Positions 1 through 11,396 of a DNA stretch of 64,000 nt are shown piece by piece. The translations under genes and the position numbers were made by a program. The first letter of the stretch is position 1. Each line of letters opens with the position of its first letter. Origin of the DNA: Haemaphysalis longicornis (taxonomy: Eukaryota > Arthropoda > Arachnida > Ixodida > Ixodidae); contig CM023448.1 in assembly GCA_013339765.2 (NCBI GenBank), forward strand, positions 286,977,317-287,041,316. The letters are read 5' to 3'. The notes beneath the pieces were generated by a model. The model was given only the letters and a program-made list of their open reading frames with translations, had not been told where the DNA came from and ran no database searches.

Positions 1-69
1 CCCTTCTTCAAGGCATCAAGCACCCGGATGCCCTTGGTGTTGATGTCACGGCCAAGCCAGGCAAAGGAG
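1..69 (+). CDS. Unit 1 exon 2, 3' part (start lies before the window)
   Basis: This is the end of the start-codon exon of an unrecognised tandem gene family. The frame fixed by the sister exon of unit 3 reads LLQGIKHPDALGVDV then TAKPGKG, and ends with one base (phase 1) before the donor gtgagat at 70. Unit 3 carries LLQDTKH and GVDVTAKP at the same place, and its exon ends in the same phase. The one-base remainder joins the two leading bases of exon 3 to give Gly. The ATG is outside the window. The call rests on alignment with units 2-4, not on recognising the protein. Confidence 0.55.
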
Positions 70-1698
70 GTGAGATATTTCATTTTATATGTGATAATAC
101 AAAAACAGCATGACTGGAAATGCGAAGGATAGTTTAGTGTCTTAGTGGACGAAGTTTTTGCCCGACACTCGTCTGAAGTGTCACGTCACGTGTATGTTGC
201 CACACTGTATACCGACGTTCGTCTGGGCCGAAATCGTCCCGTATGACATGAATGACCAATGACTAATGAAGCACATCCGTCGACCTACAAGGCGCTGGAT
301 ACGATGTAAATAATGTTTACCCCAGGCAAAGAGGCTTCCCGTTGTGTGACCATGACAATGCCGAGGAAGAGTTTCCGGGTGAAATCGTACGAGTTGGGCT
401 TCATGATTCCCAACATTGCTGAATTAGTCAGATGAACAGCGGTAGAAAACACCGGGTGTTTGTCATACATTCTAGATTTCGGTTGAGTGTAAATTTAGTC
501 TGTACCGCTTTCTGTGTTTTTTTTTTTTGTGTTCCTCGTATTTTTCAGGCAACCAGTCCAGCGGTTTAATCATGGCCCTGTCGAACGCCCCACGCAATAA
601 GTATAGCTCCAAAACATCTACCTAAGCCCCCGTTTAGGATATACATCCCTTCTTTTAATATAAAGCCATTCCCCATTCCCACTGCCCGCATCTCAAGCTT
701 TCTTAAGCAGGCTGCTTGCTTAATTTATCTGTGTCGTAGTCTAACGGCGTGGTCCAGTTATTACGCACTGAATTGTGCCGTTGAGGCACATTTAGTCTTC
801 ATTTTTCTGGGTTATGTCGGCTGACGGCGTCTTTGTACGTATAGAAAATTTCACCAGATACACTTGCAGGATGTCTGCCTATAAGATTCCTGCAATAGCA
901 TACGAAGGCAGCCCAGGATTATTTGTCCAGTATGTCCGTATGATGAGTTTGTGTTCTGTTGCGGGGAAATCAGCTATACTTATTAAGGAGGATGAGCAAC
1001 ACCTGTTAAATTAGGGGCTCGCCTTGCATATGCCAAGAATATCAAGTCGATGACAGTTCTATTTCCTTGCATCTAAGCGATCTCTCTGACGTTGACAACC
1101 AGGCGCTGGAACCAAAGCGATACGTACCCAGGAATTTCGCTTTGGAACGGAGGTAGCTGTCCTTCGAATAGTTGTTATTTATAGCCAGAAGTACTGATGC
1201 TCGAGGGCGGGGGCAAATGGGAAGGGCGCTCGCACACGGCGGGATAGGGACCTCAAGACGAGTTTTCCACTGGAGTACTCGTAGAAAGGCCGTCGCTCTG
1301 AAAAACACTAATGGAATAGCCATAGCGTGGCAACGTCACTTGTAACTTTAAAAATGTGGCATTTTTTTAATGCATTACCTCTGTCATCACTAATATTTAC
1401 GCTTCACATTGTCAAATGTGGGAGGTCAGTGACGAAAATTCACGCCTTCCTTTCGGTCGTAAGCACAAGGTGCTTTCATTGCCAAGTGAGCCACAAGAAC
1501 GATATAAAATGCCGTGTATTCATTATCTTAATACCTTAAGGACCAGTGGTATTCCCATTGTTGTGCGATTAGCTGCTAACAAAAAATGTACCGTACGACA
1601 ACACATGTTACGACTGCCTAAACCCTTACATTCAAGGATATCATAAAATATAACTACTACGCTTACTCATTCGTTGCTTCCACCGTGTCGGACAACAG
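70..1698 (+). other. Unit 1 intron 2
   Basis: No gene was seen. The whole stretch aligns by eye with unit 3 intron 2 (38299-40010), including the segments around 180-480, 810-1010 and 1400-1640, so it is paralogous intron rather than unrelated spacer. A block with TTTCGGTCGTAAG at 1450-1462 recurs in all four units about 240-430 bases before exon 3. Short open frames here are not conserved between units 1 and 3 and are read as chance. Confidence 0.55.
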
Positions 1699-1792
1699 GT
1701 CAACCAGACTTTGCAACCGTCCCATCGACAATAGAAAAGAGCAGCATCTACTCCACCCGGGATCCCGGCCAGGGGTTAGCGATTGTTTACCG
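1699..1792 (+). CDS. Unit 1 exon 3 (94 nt)
   Basis: This internal exon lies between acceptor ...gacaacag and donor gtaagtg. It begins with two bases that complete a Gly codon from exon 2, has 30 full codons, and ends with CG (phase 2). Visible peptide features are QPDFATVPSTIEK and TRDPGQGLAIVY; the split Arg codon is completed by the first base of exon 4. Units 2, 3 and 4 have exons of exactly 94 nt in the same phase. DPG-G-VY is conserved in units 1-3 and altered in unit 4. The function is unknown. Confidence 0.6.
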
Positions 1793-4700
1793 GTAAGTGA
1801 AGCTTTTGTACCAGTACATTATTTTTTGCAGCGTGATTCCAGCTTAAACAAATCGCTTACACAGATGGCAGTCATAATATTGTATTCACACTGTTTTTGA
1901 ATCCCACAGAGTACCACGATCCAGCATTTTCACAGTTACATACACAAAAAACTGCCCTCTCTTCCCCTCTTCCCACCAGACATCGTGGTGAATCCATTAG
2001 TCCAGGCCACCATAGCCCAGCCCGCCCCTCAATATTATTCCAAGCCGGAATGATGGTCACCCCCGGCTTACCGACTACGTTTGCGTCGATATGTTAATGC
2101 ACTATTAGTTGTTACCACGGAGTCAGATATGGGCTTCTTACTACCCATTCCACATCTTCACTTCCTGTTCCCTGCCTCCAGCTGAACACAAGCAAGCAAG
2201 ACATTCAACACGTACGCGCAAACACAAACAGGCCAAGCTCCAATGGTGCCGGTGGTGTGCGTCACTCTGATGTAGCCTGGGCAGTGGTCACATGGCGTTT
2301 ACACCGAATGTAAGAAATGAAATTTTAGCAGGACAGCGACACTTCCGATACCATCAATTGGACGTTATATTAGCGAGCCTTCTCGACGAGGCTCCGCGCA
2401 CATGTAGGCCCCGCCCCCTACGCGAAATGCATTCCCAGCACCGGGGGACGCTCGTGTTTTCAGCGGGCCGCACTTAAAACATGGCGTTGTGTTAAAAAAA
2501 TGGCCAAAATACAATTGGGATACACAAGCAAGGTACACTGAGGGACAGCGGTTCAAATGGGGAGCGCGTGACCTATTTCTGTTTTCTTCGCCGTCTTCCT
2601 GTTACGATTGGCAATGTTTTCACGCACATCGCTTACTCTTCACGGCATGTTTCATGGGCGAATATATTTTTCTGTTCTCGTATATCGGATTTTGGCAGCA
2701 ATAAACAGGAGAGTTTTTTTTAAACGTGTAAATCGTTGAGTAAAAATAACGGTTAAAATATTTCATTTTCATGAAGGATCGCAGGTTCGCTCTAAAGGTC
2801 TGCCATTGTACTAACCTGTTTGGCAGTGCGAGCCTCAGGATGCTCTCAGTGCGACGGTACTGGTGGGTCGTCTTGCTAGACGCAGTATTCTAAGGCATCG
2901 TAGTCCAAGAGAGAGCATGAGTTACGCGCTCTCAAACCACCGTGTTACACCTTGCCACACCCATCTTTTTCCAAAGGGAAAGCTTTCTCAGTGGGACCGA
3001 TGCGGTCCTATCAAGAATCTTATTCGTTTCCCCATAGACAGGGTGGTCGACTGAAAAGCTCCGATAAGATTTATGTACACATGTGTCGTGTGTGAAACCG
3101 GGCTTGCATTCTGTCAAAACGGTTACTCGAAAATTGCGAAAAAGAAACGAGTATATATGACCTACACGCATCGATAATGAAGGAGTACAATAATACACCT
3201 TTATCTCATACGTGACGTATCGGATAACATTTAGATCATTCGTAGATACGTTTACTGAGTGCGCGAAAAATCGTCGCATGGGTTCATTCTTCGTTTTTGA
3301 TGTCGGCCTTCGAAGGTTCGACGATCAATTGCACGCATTAGGTCAGTTGTAGGCACTTTTATCAAACATTTCTACTTCCTGTTGACGCAGTTTTGAGGTG
3401 AGAAAGCTTTCGCGCTTCTCTCAGCATTCTTTAGGAAGGAATGGTCAAGTTTTCTTACCTGGTTTACGCTCGATACCTTTAGTAGCAACACAAGGTGTAC
3501 GCTGTCGTATGCTTACCATTTCACAGAGTCGTTTGAAAAAGGGCCCATTTTTTTTAACATTTTGTTACGCGTGATGACGGGACTTTTCAATCGAAATATT
3601 TGCCTCCTAATCGGCCGTATAAATAATTCATTCGGCTAAAATAAAGTGGTTTTGAATGATAAACCAAATTATTTCCCTTCAAGCTACTCAGCTGTTGGCA
3701 ACACGCGGTTGTATTTTCCAAGGAAATTCGGCTGTTTTTTTCTAACGCTTGGCTTTCGTGGATCTCCAGACGGCACAGCCTGTAGACTGCACAGCTGGTA
3801 TTATAGCAATTTAGGAAGTAAGCAGATTTTGGTTCGTGCTCGATGCGAATGTGACCCTAGTTTACTGTCCATCTTGTTACTGGTGTATCATTGCGTCACA
3901 AACAGTGTGAAGAGCGCGTTTCACTTTGCGTTCAGACCCGAAGAGCTGGGAGAGCGGGAGCTGAGCCTGCCCGACCTTCAAGGACCACCCGTCCTTCAAC
4001 TTCGCTCCAAGTCCCCCCGTTTTGAAGGTGGCCAACCAAACGGGTAAGTCCTTGTTTACCTCGAGCTGGACTCCTGCGAGTTTTATATCATAGCTGGATT
4101 TTGTGGTTTTACCTGGTGAAGCAACCCTTGGCCAATGAGTTGGGCTCCTAGTTTTCAGTTTCAACAACAAAAAAAGAACGGTTAAATCTATGCGCTGGTG
4201 AAATACTGAAGCAAAGTTCACATTTGGGGGGATGGAACCAAGGCCATCAAGTTGGTAGAGCAAAAATTGGGGTGTTTGAGTGCCTTTAAATGAGGGTTAC
4301 CGCCCAAGCCCACACGCACATTTGGGACTGGAGATTTACCCGCGAGGGATACAAAGCTAAAGTTCATTAATTTCACGGCCTTCGCATAATATAGCGACGT
4401 CCTAGAAACCACACCATAAACTCTAAGATTACCTGGAAAACCTCGCCCGAACATACTCTTTGAAGGGCTTGTGTTGTCGAACATATCACGCTTATTGAGC
4501 GCACAGGAATGAAGAATGAGATCCCGTAATTCTCTCCCCTTCTAAGCTTCTATTCTAAGCAAAGAAAATCGAGTCGACGAAATTGGAATCTGTTTACTGA
4601 AAAAGGCATCTTCAGGGTCGAATGACACGCTTGATAACGTAAAAAGGACGAGGCTTTACTGTCTTGCCATAGCTACGCCATTAGGAGGATATCGCTTTCC

Positions 4701-5239
4701 TGAGGTCACCTTGCCCAGCGGCTTTCTCTCCTCTTATTAGTGGTGCAATATTACGTCTAGATACGTGAAAGATCACAAAAAATATTCAGTGAGACACAAA
4801 CGCTCATTCACTAGCACTAGAACCTAGCAGCAACTTCCATATAAATCAACTACAAAACTCGGAGAACACAGTTTCCAAAACCTGGGGAGCAAAAGACCAA
4901 AATGATGGTCAGATCACAATCACCCTTGTTGTCACTGTCATTATCAGTGTCATCATAACCATAAGTCCGCTAGGAGAAGGCCTATCCAATACATCTCTAA
5001 CCGCTTCTGTACTCTGCGGCCCTATACCGTTATTTGCCTTCAAATATTCTTATTTCGAGTCCCATCTCTCGACAGCCACTCTGCTAGCCTGGTGATCTAC
5101 CGGTTGTTATTGGATTGCATTACGTGCTCATCCCAAATACATTTCTTTCTCTTAATTTGAACTGATATATGCCAACCTCCCTATTGAAGACGCTTATTTC
5201 CTGTACCCGAGAGTTAGTCCTACCATTCTTCGTCCATAA
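1793..5239 (+). other. Unit 1 intron 3, proximal part
   Basis: No gene was seen. Bases 1870-2060 match 43005-43190 in unit 3, and more weakly 25010-25180 and 61610-61730 in units 2 and 4. Bases 2160-2310 resemble 61830-61990 in unit 4. Bases 4040-4470 match 43250-43530 in unit 3 in the same orientation. Bases about 2990-3640 match 43500-44200 of unit 3 but in inverted orientation. The rest holds nothing I can identify. Confidence 0.45.
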
Positions 5240-7860
5240 GTCGTTGGGCTAAGATATACGAAAACATATTTTATCCGATATAAGTTTTATTTTTAAGTGT
5301 GCTGCAAAACCCCATGTTTCTGCCCCATATATAATCATTGGCAATGCGTATTGATGCATTCTTTGTAGTGATAGGTGTAGCCAACTATTCCTGTATTGAG
5401 TGTTTGCCGGTCGCGGGTTCGATTCCCGGCCGCGGCGGTCGCTTTTTTGATGGAGGCGAAAAGCAAAAACGCCCGTGTGTATGAGATTTCGGCGCACGTT
5501 AAAGATCCCCAGGTGGTCAAAATTAATCCGGAGCCCTCCACTACGGCGCGCCTCATCGCCTGCGTTGCGTCGGCGCGTTAAACCCTACAATCAATCAATG
5601 GAGTGTTTGCCGTGTACACCCTAGCTCATACGTACTTTGCGGCACATTTCCTTTCCGGGGTAGAGATTAGCAGTAACAACTTGTCCATGGTAGTTGTAAT
5701 CGTCTGCTTGTTCGAGCGTTCCGTTACCTAGAGCGAATAGCGGGATCCAGGCACGTCTATCAGCTTTACTTTGATTTATTTATGCATATCTTCAACCCCA
5801 CGACACGCCTTCTGAGAGCAGGTCCTGAAGAAACTGTCCATGTGTTTACTACACGTTGCAAACGATTTTCTCGAGATGGTGCCTCGTTGTCCTACTTCAT
5901 TTCTTAACTACAACTTTTCCTTGTTCTTGCGGATAACTAGTTTTAGCATCCTGTGTACATGTGGTAGTCTAAAAAATTGATGCTAAGGGCTTTATTGCAC
6001 ATGGCACATTTTTATATGACGTATGACGACCTGAATGGGGTTACTTGTTGAGCAGTCTGTCAAAAATCGTCTGTTCTCCCGGCTGTTGGAAACCCGGCTG
6101 TGACTAAAGCGCTCAACGGTTAGCATTAGAAAACCTTGTAAACAATTGAAAGTAGGGGTAAGCGTGTGACCCCACACTCCTTGTGAATCATGTTTTTGTT
6201 GGCATTCATTCAACTGTAGGGTGACTTTAAAACTTTAAAAGGCCTGAGACATAATGAAAACACCTTTTCAAGCTTTGCTACTACTTCAATGCAGTAGCAA
6301 AGTAGCAAGCTAAAAACAAGTGCACTGTAGTAGAAGGCTTTGCAACTACAATGTCGCCCCCTTTCCTGATGTGATCTAAGATCATACCGTCTTCCCCTGA
6401 GGCTTTTTTACTCCTGATACCCTTCAATACTTTTCCGCCTTCTCTTACGTGTTAGTTGGAGCTCGGGAGTTAACTTTGTAGGCTCAGGACTATTCCCTGG
6501 CGAACGTTGTTCGCGTACAGGTAAGTATAGAATCGTTCCGCAACTTTTATTATCCCTTCGATGGTGTGCGTCCCCTTGTACTTTTGCGAAGGTGCTCGTA
6601 AACTTGCTCCCCTTTTTACATTTCCTCAATCTTTGTCAGGTTGTAGACGCTAATCTCAGTAATTTTTATTTCGTTATTCAATACTGACAGTTTCGCCCAT
6701 TCAATTTCATAAATCGTTATTGACATCTTCACATTTCTAGGTTTCGTACAGTGCCTTCGTTTCCTGAGATTACCGGTTTCTTTCCGATATTCTTACCATC
6801 GTACAGCTACTGGGGACTGCGATTACCTTCATTATATTTTTATATGGTATGTTTACGCATTCTTCATTACCTCTGGTTGCAACAACGAATTTGTTTTCAC
6901 GGGTTATGTAACCTCCTGTGCCGTGGCTGCTACTAACAGCAAGTTGGAATTGCTACCTTTCACTAGTTTCATGCTTTCCCTTTGAGATGTACCCTCTAGC
7001 TGTCCCTCACCAACCTGAGATCACTGCTCTTGACATTTCTTATCACCTCAACTTTCAGGAACGATACCATGACGGTCACTCAAAAGGCCGCCGGTTTGAT
7101 TTCTAGGTTAATCTTGGGCTTTTCTGTCTCCATTTTTTATTCTTTAGTTTCTGTAAGAATGTATTCATGATCCGTAGCTTTTCGCTGTGTGGAAATCTAA
7201 CCAGCGCATCACATCGGCTGTTCCGCCTATTCAAAACATTCCCACTGTCATTTAGACTACTTTCTTCTCAAATAGTTTTGTGTTTAACCATGCCGCTCTC
7301 TTATTCAGTCTTCATTCAGCATACATCCTCGTGTAAACTGTATACAGCCTCTTCTTCGTAGCTGGATGTCGGCGTGAAAATTTGGAATATCTTTAACGTA
7401 GTAAGGTTGACGTGTGTCGGTTGTACAGCTCGAGCACAGCAGCCGAGTAATCCATCCACATTACCTGCAATCTCTCTAAGGAGTAAGAATTCAGCCTGAT
7501 GTTCTGTTTTTTATGGTCACTATACTACGAAATATGCCGGCAATTCAGCCCCCAAAAGCCCTCTTATCCTATCAGAGATAAGATAAGATACGAGAGCTAA
7601 GCTCCCCGCGCTAGACGAAGGTCGCGGCTTGAACGGTGCAAAATTCTAGCTCTAGAGATGGCCGCTCGGGAAACGGAGATTCGTACGTTCCTCTGCTTTA
7701 TCACTGGCCTTATCAGCACTGTGGACAAGAGTTTGAAAAAGGTTAGCGACCGACGTGTCTTCCTTGTCAATTCTTGATACTCCTCATATAATGGCTTGAT
7801 GAAATATTTGCGTGACAATGAGAGCAAAATTGCAACAATTGAAAAATTAGTACTGGCTAG
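5240..7860 (-). mobile_element. Decayed RTE-like LINE, intron 3 of unit 1
   Basis: On the minus strand, broken frames carry pieces of an RTE-type non-LTR retrotransposon. A C-terminal IIYGAETWGF motif lies near 5310-5335. Upstream on the same strand (6410-6630) is LPVREQRSPGN, matching the linker LPVRHQRSPRD of the better preserved unit 3 copy. Frameshifts and stops are frequent, so it is not coding. The same relic is present at about 46240-48975 in unit 3, in the same intron and orientation, which places the insertion before the unit 1/unit 3 duplication. The edges are approximate. Confidence 0.55.
5410..5600 (+). mobile_element. tRNA-derived SINE (Ruka-like), 5'-truncated
   Basis: The element starts inside the tRNA-like head (B box GGGTTCGATTCCC near 5416) and runs through the SINE body (TGGAGGCGAAAAGC, CGCCCGTGTGT, GATCCCCAGGTGGTC, AATTAATCCGGAGCCC, GCGTTAAACCCTACAATC) to an ATCA repeat tail. 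It is flanked by a 12-bp target-site duplication, GAGTGTTTGCCG, at 5398-5409 and 5601-5612. The equivalent site in unit 3 (about 46358-46375) is empty. The family name is from memory of ixodid SINEs. Confidence 0.85.
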
Positions 7861-8322
7861 TTAAGCTTTCTAACTTCGAATACGTTATTAATGCTATTCC
7901 TCAAATTCCTATCCCTCTTCTTATTGTTTTATTTATAATGTATTATTTGTACTGCCATTCCAATTGAACTGAAAAAAAGTGGGTATTTAAGCCGAGTTTT
8001 TGTTCATGGTGCAGTGCGTGGAGCTGCCATAGTATGCTCACAATATACGAATCTAGCCCTTTTCCGTTTCATTCATGATAGCCCTATTTGTATTACTTGT
8101 TTCCGCTCTCCTGCTGTTAATCTTAAAATTGGCTTTTTAAAATATTTTTTTTGGCTTTTTACCCTGTCTTTTTATATTATACTAGTAACTTTAATCATGC
8201 GATGGCTATTCTCGAGCGGGTTTTGTGCCCCACATAAACGTCCTTCGTTTTTTATTCGGGGAGGGGAGGAGAACAGAATTTTAGACCAAGGGGCATCCGT
8301 GATGCTGTTTTCTTCCCAACAG
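7861..8322 (+). other. Unit 1 intron 3, distal part
   Basis: No gene was seen. The first 250 bases align with 48960-49200 of unit 3. The last 60 bases hold the branch/pyrimidine region TGCTGTTTTCTTCCCAACAG before exon 4, nearly identical to the unit 3 acceptor at 50820-50842. Confidence 0.5.
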
Positions 8323-8596
8323 ATTCGGCGAGGGGGAGTTCTCCGACCGAGAGGCGCCGAATGAAGACCCATTGAACCGGTGCAGTGAGCTCCACCCCCG
8401 GAACTCCATGGTGACCCTGCATCTCAAGTCCTGCTACACCGTTGAGACGCAGGAGAGGCGTCTTCAGCCGAACGCCTCCACGGCCGAGCCCAGCTTTGCC
8501 TACCCATGTGTCTCCGGCTCTACGGACGAACTGGCCATGAGCAGCACGACGGCCACGAGTTCCAGCGCCGGTGGAGAGAACAACGCCAAGCGCGGG
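8323..8596 (+). CDS. Unit 1 exon 4 (274 nt), Cys-containing core
   Basis: This is the largest coding exon. Its first base completes the Arg codon from exon 3, followed by 91 full codons ending phase 0 (AAG CGC GGG) at donor gtaatgg. Visible features are FGEGEFSDREAP, the conserved NRCSEL, NSMVTLHLKSCYTVE, SFAYPCVSG and a Ser/Thr/Gly-rich tail SSTTATSSSAGGENNAKR. The Cys spacing is C-x16-C-x20-(F)-x3-C; unit 2 adds a Cys at the F position. Acceptor, length and phase match unit 2 exactly and unit 3 apart from a 1-nt deletion. No known domain was recognised. A minus-strand frame also stays open here but lacks splice support. Confidence 0.65.
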
Positions 8597-9313
8597 GTAA
8601 TGGTTGTGCTGGTGCTAGTAAACTCTTGATTGGTAAACGTGTTCGCTGACATGATAGTCTCGCTTGTGAGCGATCCTGGCGGAAGGGGAGGTTCGGGGAA
8701 TTCTTTTTCTGCTGGAACCTTCGAGAGTAGGTTATTGATAAACACGCGAACCAACACTATTTCGATACCATGGCATGCCCTTGTACTCTATTCATCTGCC
8801 ATAGTCTCGCACGAGGAAAAAAATTTTCCTCGCGTTCTTTCTCCACGTTCGAGAGGAACGCGATGACTGCCTGTTATCAATGGCATCTTGGTCCAACTGA
8901 TATTCCGGACAATAGTAAGAAGCGGGTCTTCTTTCTGATCGGGCGTAGGAGGATATGGCGATGGTTGTGACGGGCTGTGGCGACGTATGTCCGTAGTTTT
9001 GAACCTGTTTGTCCCGTTCTTTTCCGCACCGTTCCCTCACACGCAAGGCCGTACACCACTGAATCGAGTGGGCCCCATTGTTGAGGGTCCTAATATATAT
9101 GAACGTTAATTTTTAGCGCTCTTGCAATAACACTTAAAGCCAAATACCACATTTTATCACACTTAGGGTATCTCACTTGCATGAAGGCAGTTTGTACTTC
9201 CTTGGACTATCGCTGCTGAGGCTGTGCCTGGAGCTTCGTTTAAGAAGGCGTCCCATTTTGGGGTTTCGCTTCCATGAGCTGCAATGAGAGTAGTTTCACT
9301 TGATCGTCTGCAG
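8597..9313 (+). other. Unit 1 intron 4
   Basis: No gene was seen. By eye it is about 96-98% identical to unit 3 intron 4 (51116-51770), closer than the flanking exons are to each other. Short open frames here are also present in unit 3 but are interrupted differently and have no coding support. Just before exon 5 the two units differ by an indel of about 20 bases (near 9295). Confidence 0.5.
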
Positions 9314-9466
9314 GGATGCACCACCTCGGCCGTCGTTCCTCGCCAGGGCATCGGACGGCGCCCTTTTTCCAGCGCCTGTAAGTCTCCGCCTGGAATGCTA
9401 CCTGGAACATGGCAGTGCCCGGAGACGTTGGCCGCGGGCAGGGTGGCGCCCGTACACGCGAGAACA
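9314..9466 (+). CDS. Unit 1 exon 5 (153 nt)
   Basis: This exon runs from acceptor gatcgtctgcag to donor gtacgtt and is phase 0 at both ends, giving 51 codons. The frame set by exon 4 reads GCTTSAVVPRQGIGRRPF, then SSACKSP, WQCPETLA and ending VHART. Unit 2 has the same length, phase and conserved pieces (SPVIPRR, IGRRPFSSA, QCPETLA). A second frame is open across the exon (DAPPRPSFLA...), but it does not fit the exon 4 phase. By eye about one base in five differs from unit 3, much more than in the adjacent intron. Function unknown. Confidence 0.55.
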
Positions 9467-9951
9467 GTACGTTCAGTGGCAGCCTCTGGATAGCGTGCGC
9501 TAGTTCTGCCCCCTAAAAGTTACTGGGATTTCATTGAAGTCCTTGTAAATATACATCCTCTATTGTATGCCCAACAGTCATACGACTATAATTCTTCTCT
9601 CGACATGAGTATACCGAAATGTTTAGCGAAAAAAATGACGCCCGCAAGAAATAAATTTGTACTGATTCGCATGCTGGGGCGAAGCGTCGGTGCGCGGAGT
9701 GCTGCACAGCTACTAGCAGCAGTAAAATGGGTCGCCCTGGAATTCAAAGCTTCCTTTGGCCCAATTTAGGAAAATGGTGTGATGTGAAAGGTGTTTCGCC
9801 CTAAACGAACGGAAATTAGTCACTGGTACCTCTTCGAAGAAGCTGGTGCCCTTGAATTCTCGGCTCTCTGTGACTGACGCGTGGTACCTACACCTGCCGT
9901 TGCTGATTTACAATGCTTTGTTTGAATATTTATGCATATATTGACTATTTA

Positions 9952-10039
9952 CGCTGTGGTAAAGATGACCTGTGGCGACTCTCTAGAGTATACTAGAGTA
10001 TACTCTAGGGAGTCCCCGCAGGTCATCTTTACCACAGCG
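9952..10039. repeat. Near-perfect hairpin, about 44-bp arms
   Basis: The left arm starts CGCTGTGGTAAAGATGACC and the right arm ends GGTCATCTTTACCACAGCG, with almost no loop; the centre is CTAGAGTATACTAGAGTATA. Only a few mismatches interrupt the pairing. At the matching place in unit 3 (about 52445-52480) there is a single copy of the right-arm sequence and no hairpin, so this looks like a local inverted duplication that arose in unit 1. Confidence 0.85.
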
Positions 10040-10682
10040 CTCTATAATGACAAATTGAAGTGACCAACAGTGCAAATTTGTCGATTGACGAAGTTTAACC
10101 CATGATTTGACTGACAAAGTGTGTGTGTGTGTGAAGGGACAGCACATAAGGCGTGAATAGCATTTGCGTTGCGCAATATAAACTGCGCAGAAGCCCTTTT
10201 TCACTCAGCTTGAATGCTAGCTCGGCCATGTCATTCGCCCAATTCGCCCACTAGGTCACTTCGATTGGTAATTCTGAAGCATTGTGGTGAAGACGCCCCA
10301 CGGGGACTTAGAGTGTAGGGCACAACGTGGGTTACCGTGACTGTGAAGTGCTGCAAAAGGATGGCAGTGGTGACTGGTGGATAGGTTAAAACTGATACCT
10401 ATACAGTGTTAAGGCTGTTCCCTATGAGACGGGCGGAGCTACGTCACTTGAAAATATTTCTAGTATCACACACCCTAAATGAATCACTAAGTTCCGCTTC
10501 ACCACAATGCATTCGAGCGACTAATTTATGCTTTCAATATAACAAATTCGGCGAATGACAGCAAGGCACACATGATTCGGTTCAAAAATGTAATCTTTGC
10601 GGTGACACTGCGCAATGCAGTATGTCATGCTTCCACTGCCTTCTACGACACTAGGATGTCATTCGCGAAATTCCATCGCTCA

Positions 10683-10875
<193 letters not shown>

Positions 10876-11073
10876 GGGCACGACGGTACCCGAGTGAATT
10901 TGAGCGCACCCAACCGCACCCAAACAAGTTATGGTTAAAAAACGCCCTACACAAAAAAAATCGTATGGGTGTGTGTAATAATAAGTATGGATGAACATGT
11001 ATTGGATTAAGAATAGTCCTTTATTTAATAGTGTTGGCAAAGGAATATCAAGCTCATTGTATTTCTTTCGCAG

Positions 11074-11375
11074 GCTCTGAGACGGCGTCATTCCGTGCGT
11101 CACTGAGAAGCGCGCCTCCGAGTGCCGGGGCTTCAGTGAAAATGGAACCGGCGGACTCACCACCAGGGGGCGCACCGAGGTCTACCTCAATGCCTCGACA
11201 CCTGAGCGAGCTTAACGTCGAAGTTTCCGCTTCTCTTCTTCTGTGAGGGAAAGTCATAATTGCTGTGAATTTGGATTTTTTGAGCTGAAACCTTACGGCA
11301 GCAGCCGCGGCATATTACAATGCATAAAATATTCCGTGTCAAGCTGTAACACGAATAAAAAAAATACATATTTTC
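11074..11375 (+). CDS. Unit 1 exon 6: short C-terminus and 3' UTR
   Basis: The acceptor is tttctttcgcag. Continuing in phase 0 from exon 5, the frame reads ten codons (ALRRRHSVRH) and stops at TGA 11104-11106. The rest is then 3' UTR, ending after AATAAA at 11354-11359. Units 2 and 3 have the same acceptor and a conserved block CCGAGTGCCGGGGCTTCAGT, and also stop within three codons in this phase. A different frame in the conserved block contains SECRGFS in all three units; in unit 1 it is broken by a stop two codons into the exon. Whether that frame is used is unresolved. Confidence 0.5.
11354..11359 (+). terminator. Poly(A) signal AATAAA, unit 1
   Basis: AATAAA follows GTAACACG; the matching GCGAATAAA is present in units 2 (32835) and 3 (54115) at nearly the same distance from the exon 6 acceptor. 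Conservation of position supports it as the 3' end of the gene. Confidence 0.6.
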
Positions 11376-11396
11376 GGAAATGCCCCTGGTGATTTT

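Noticed and set aside
8500..8757. Minus-strand 85-codon frames opposite exon 4 in units 1, 2 and 3
   Set aside because: Mirror of a GC-rich coding exon; plus-strand splice sites and phases explain the conservation.
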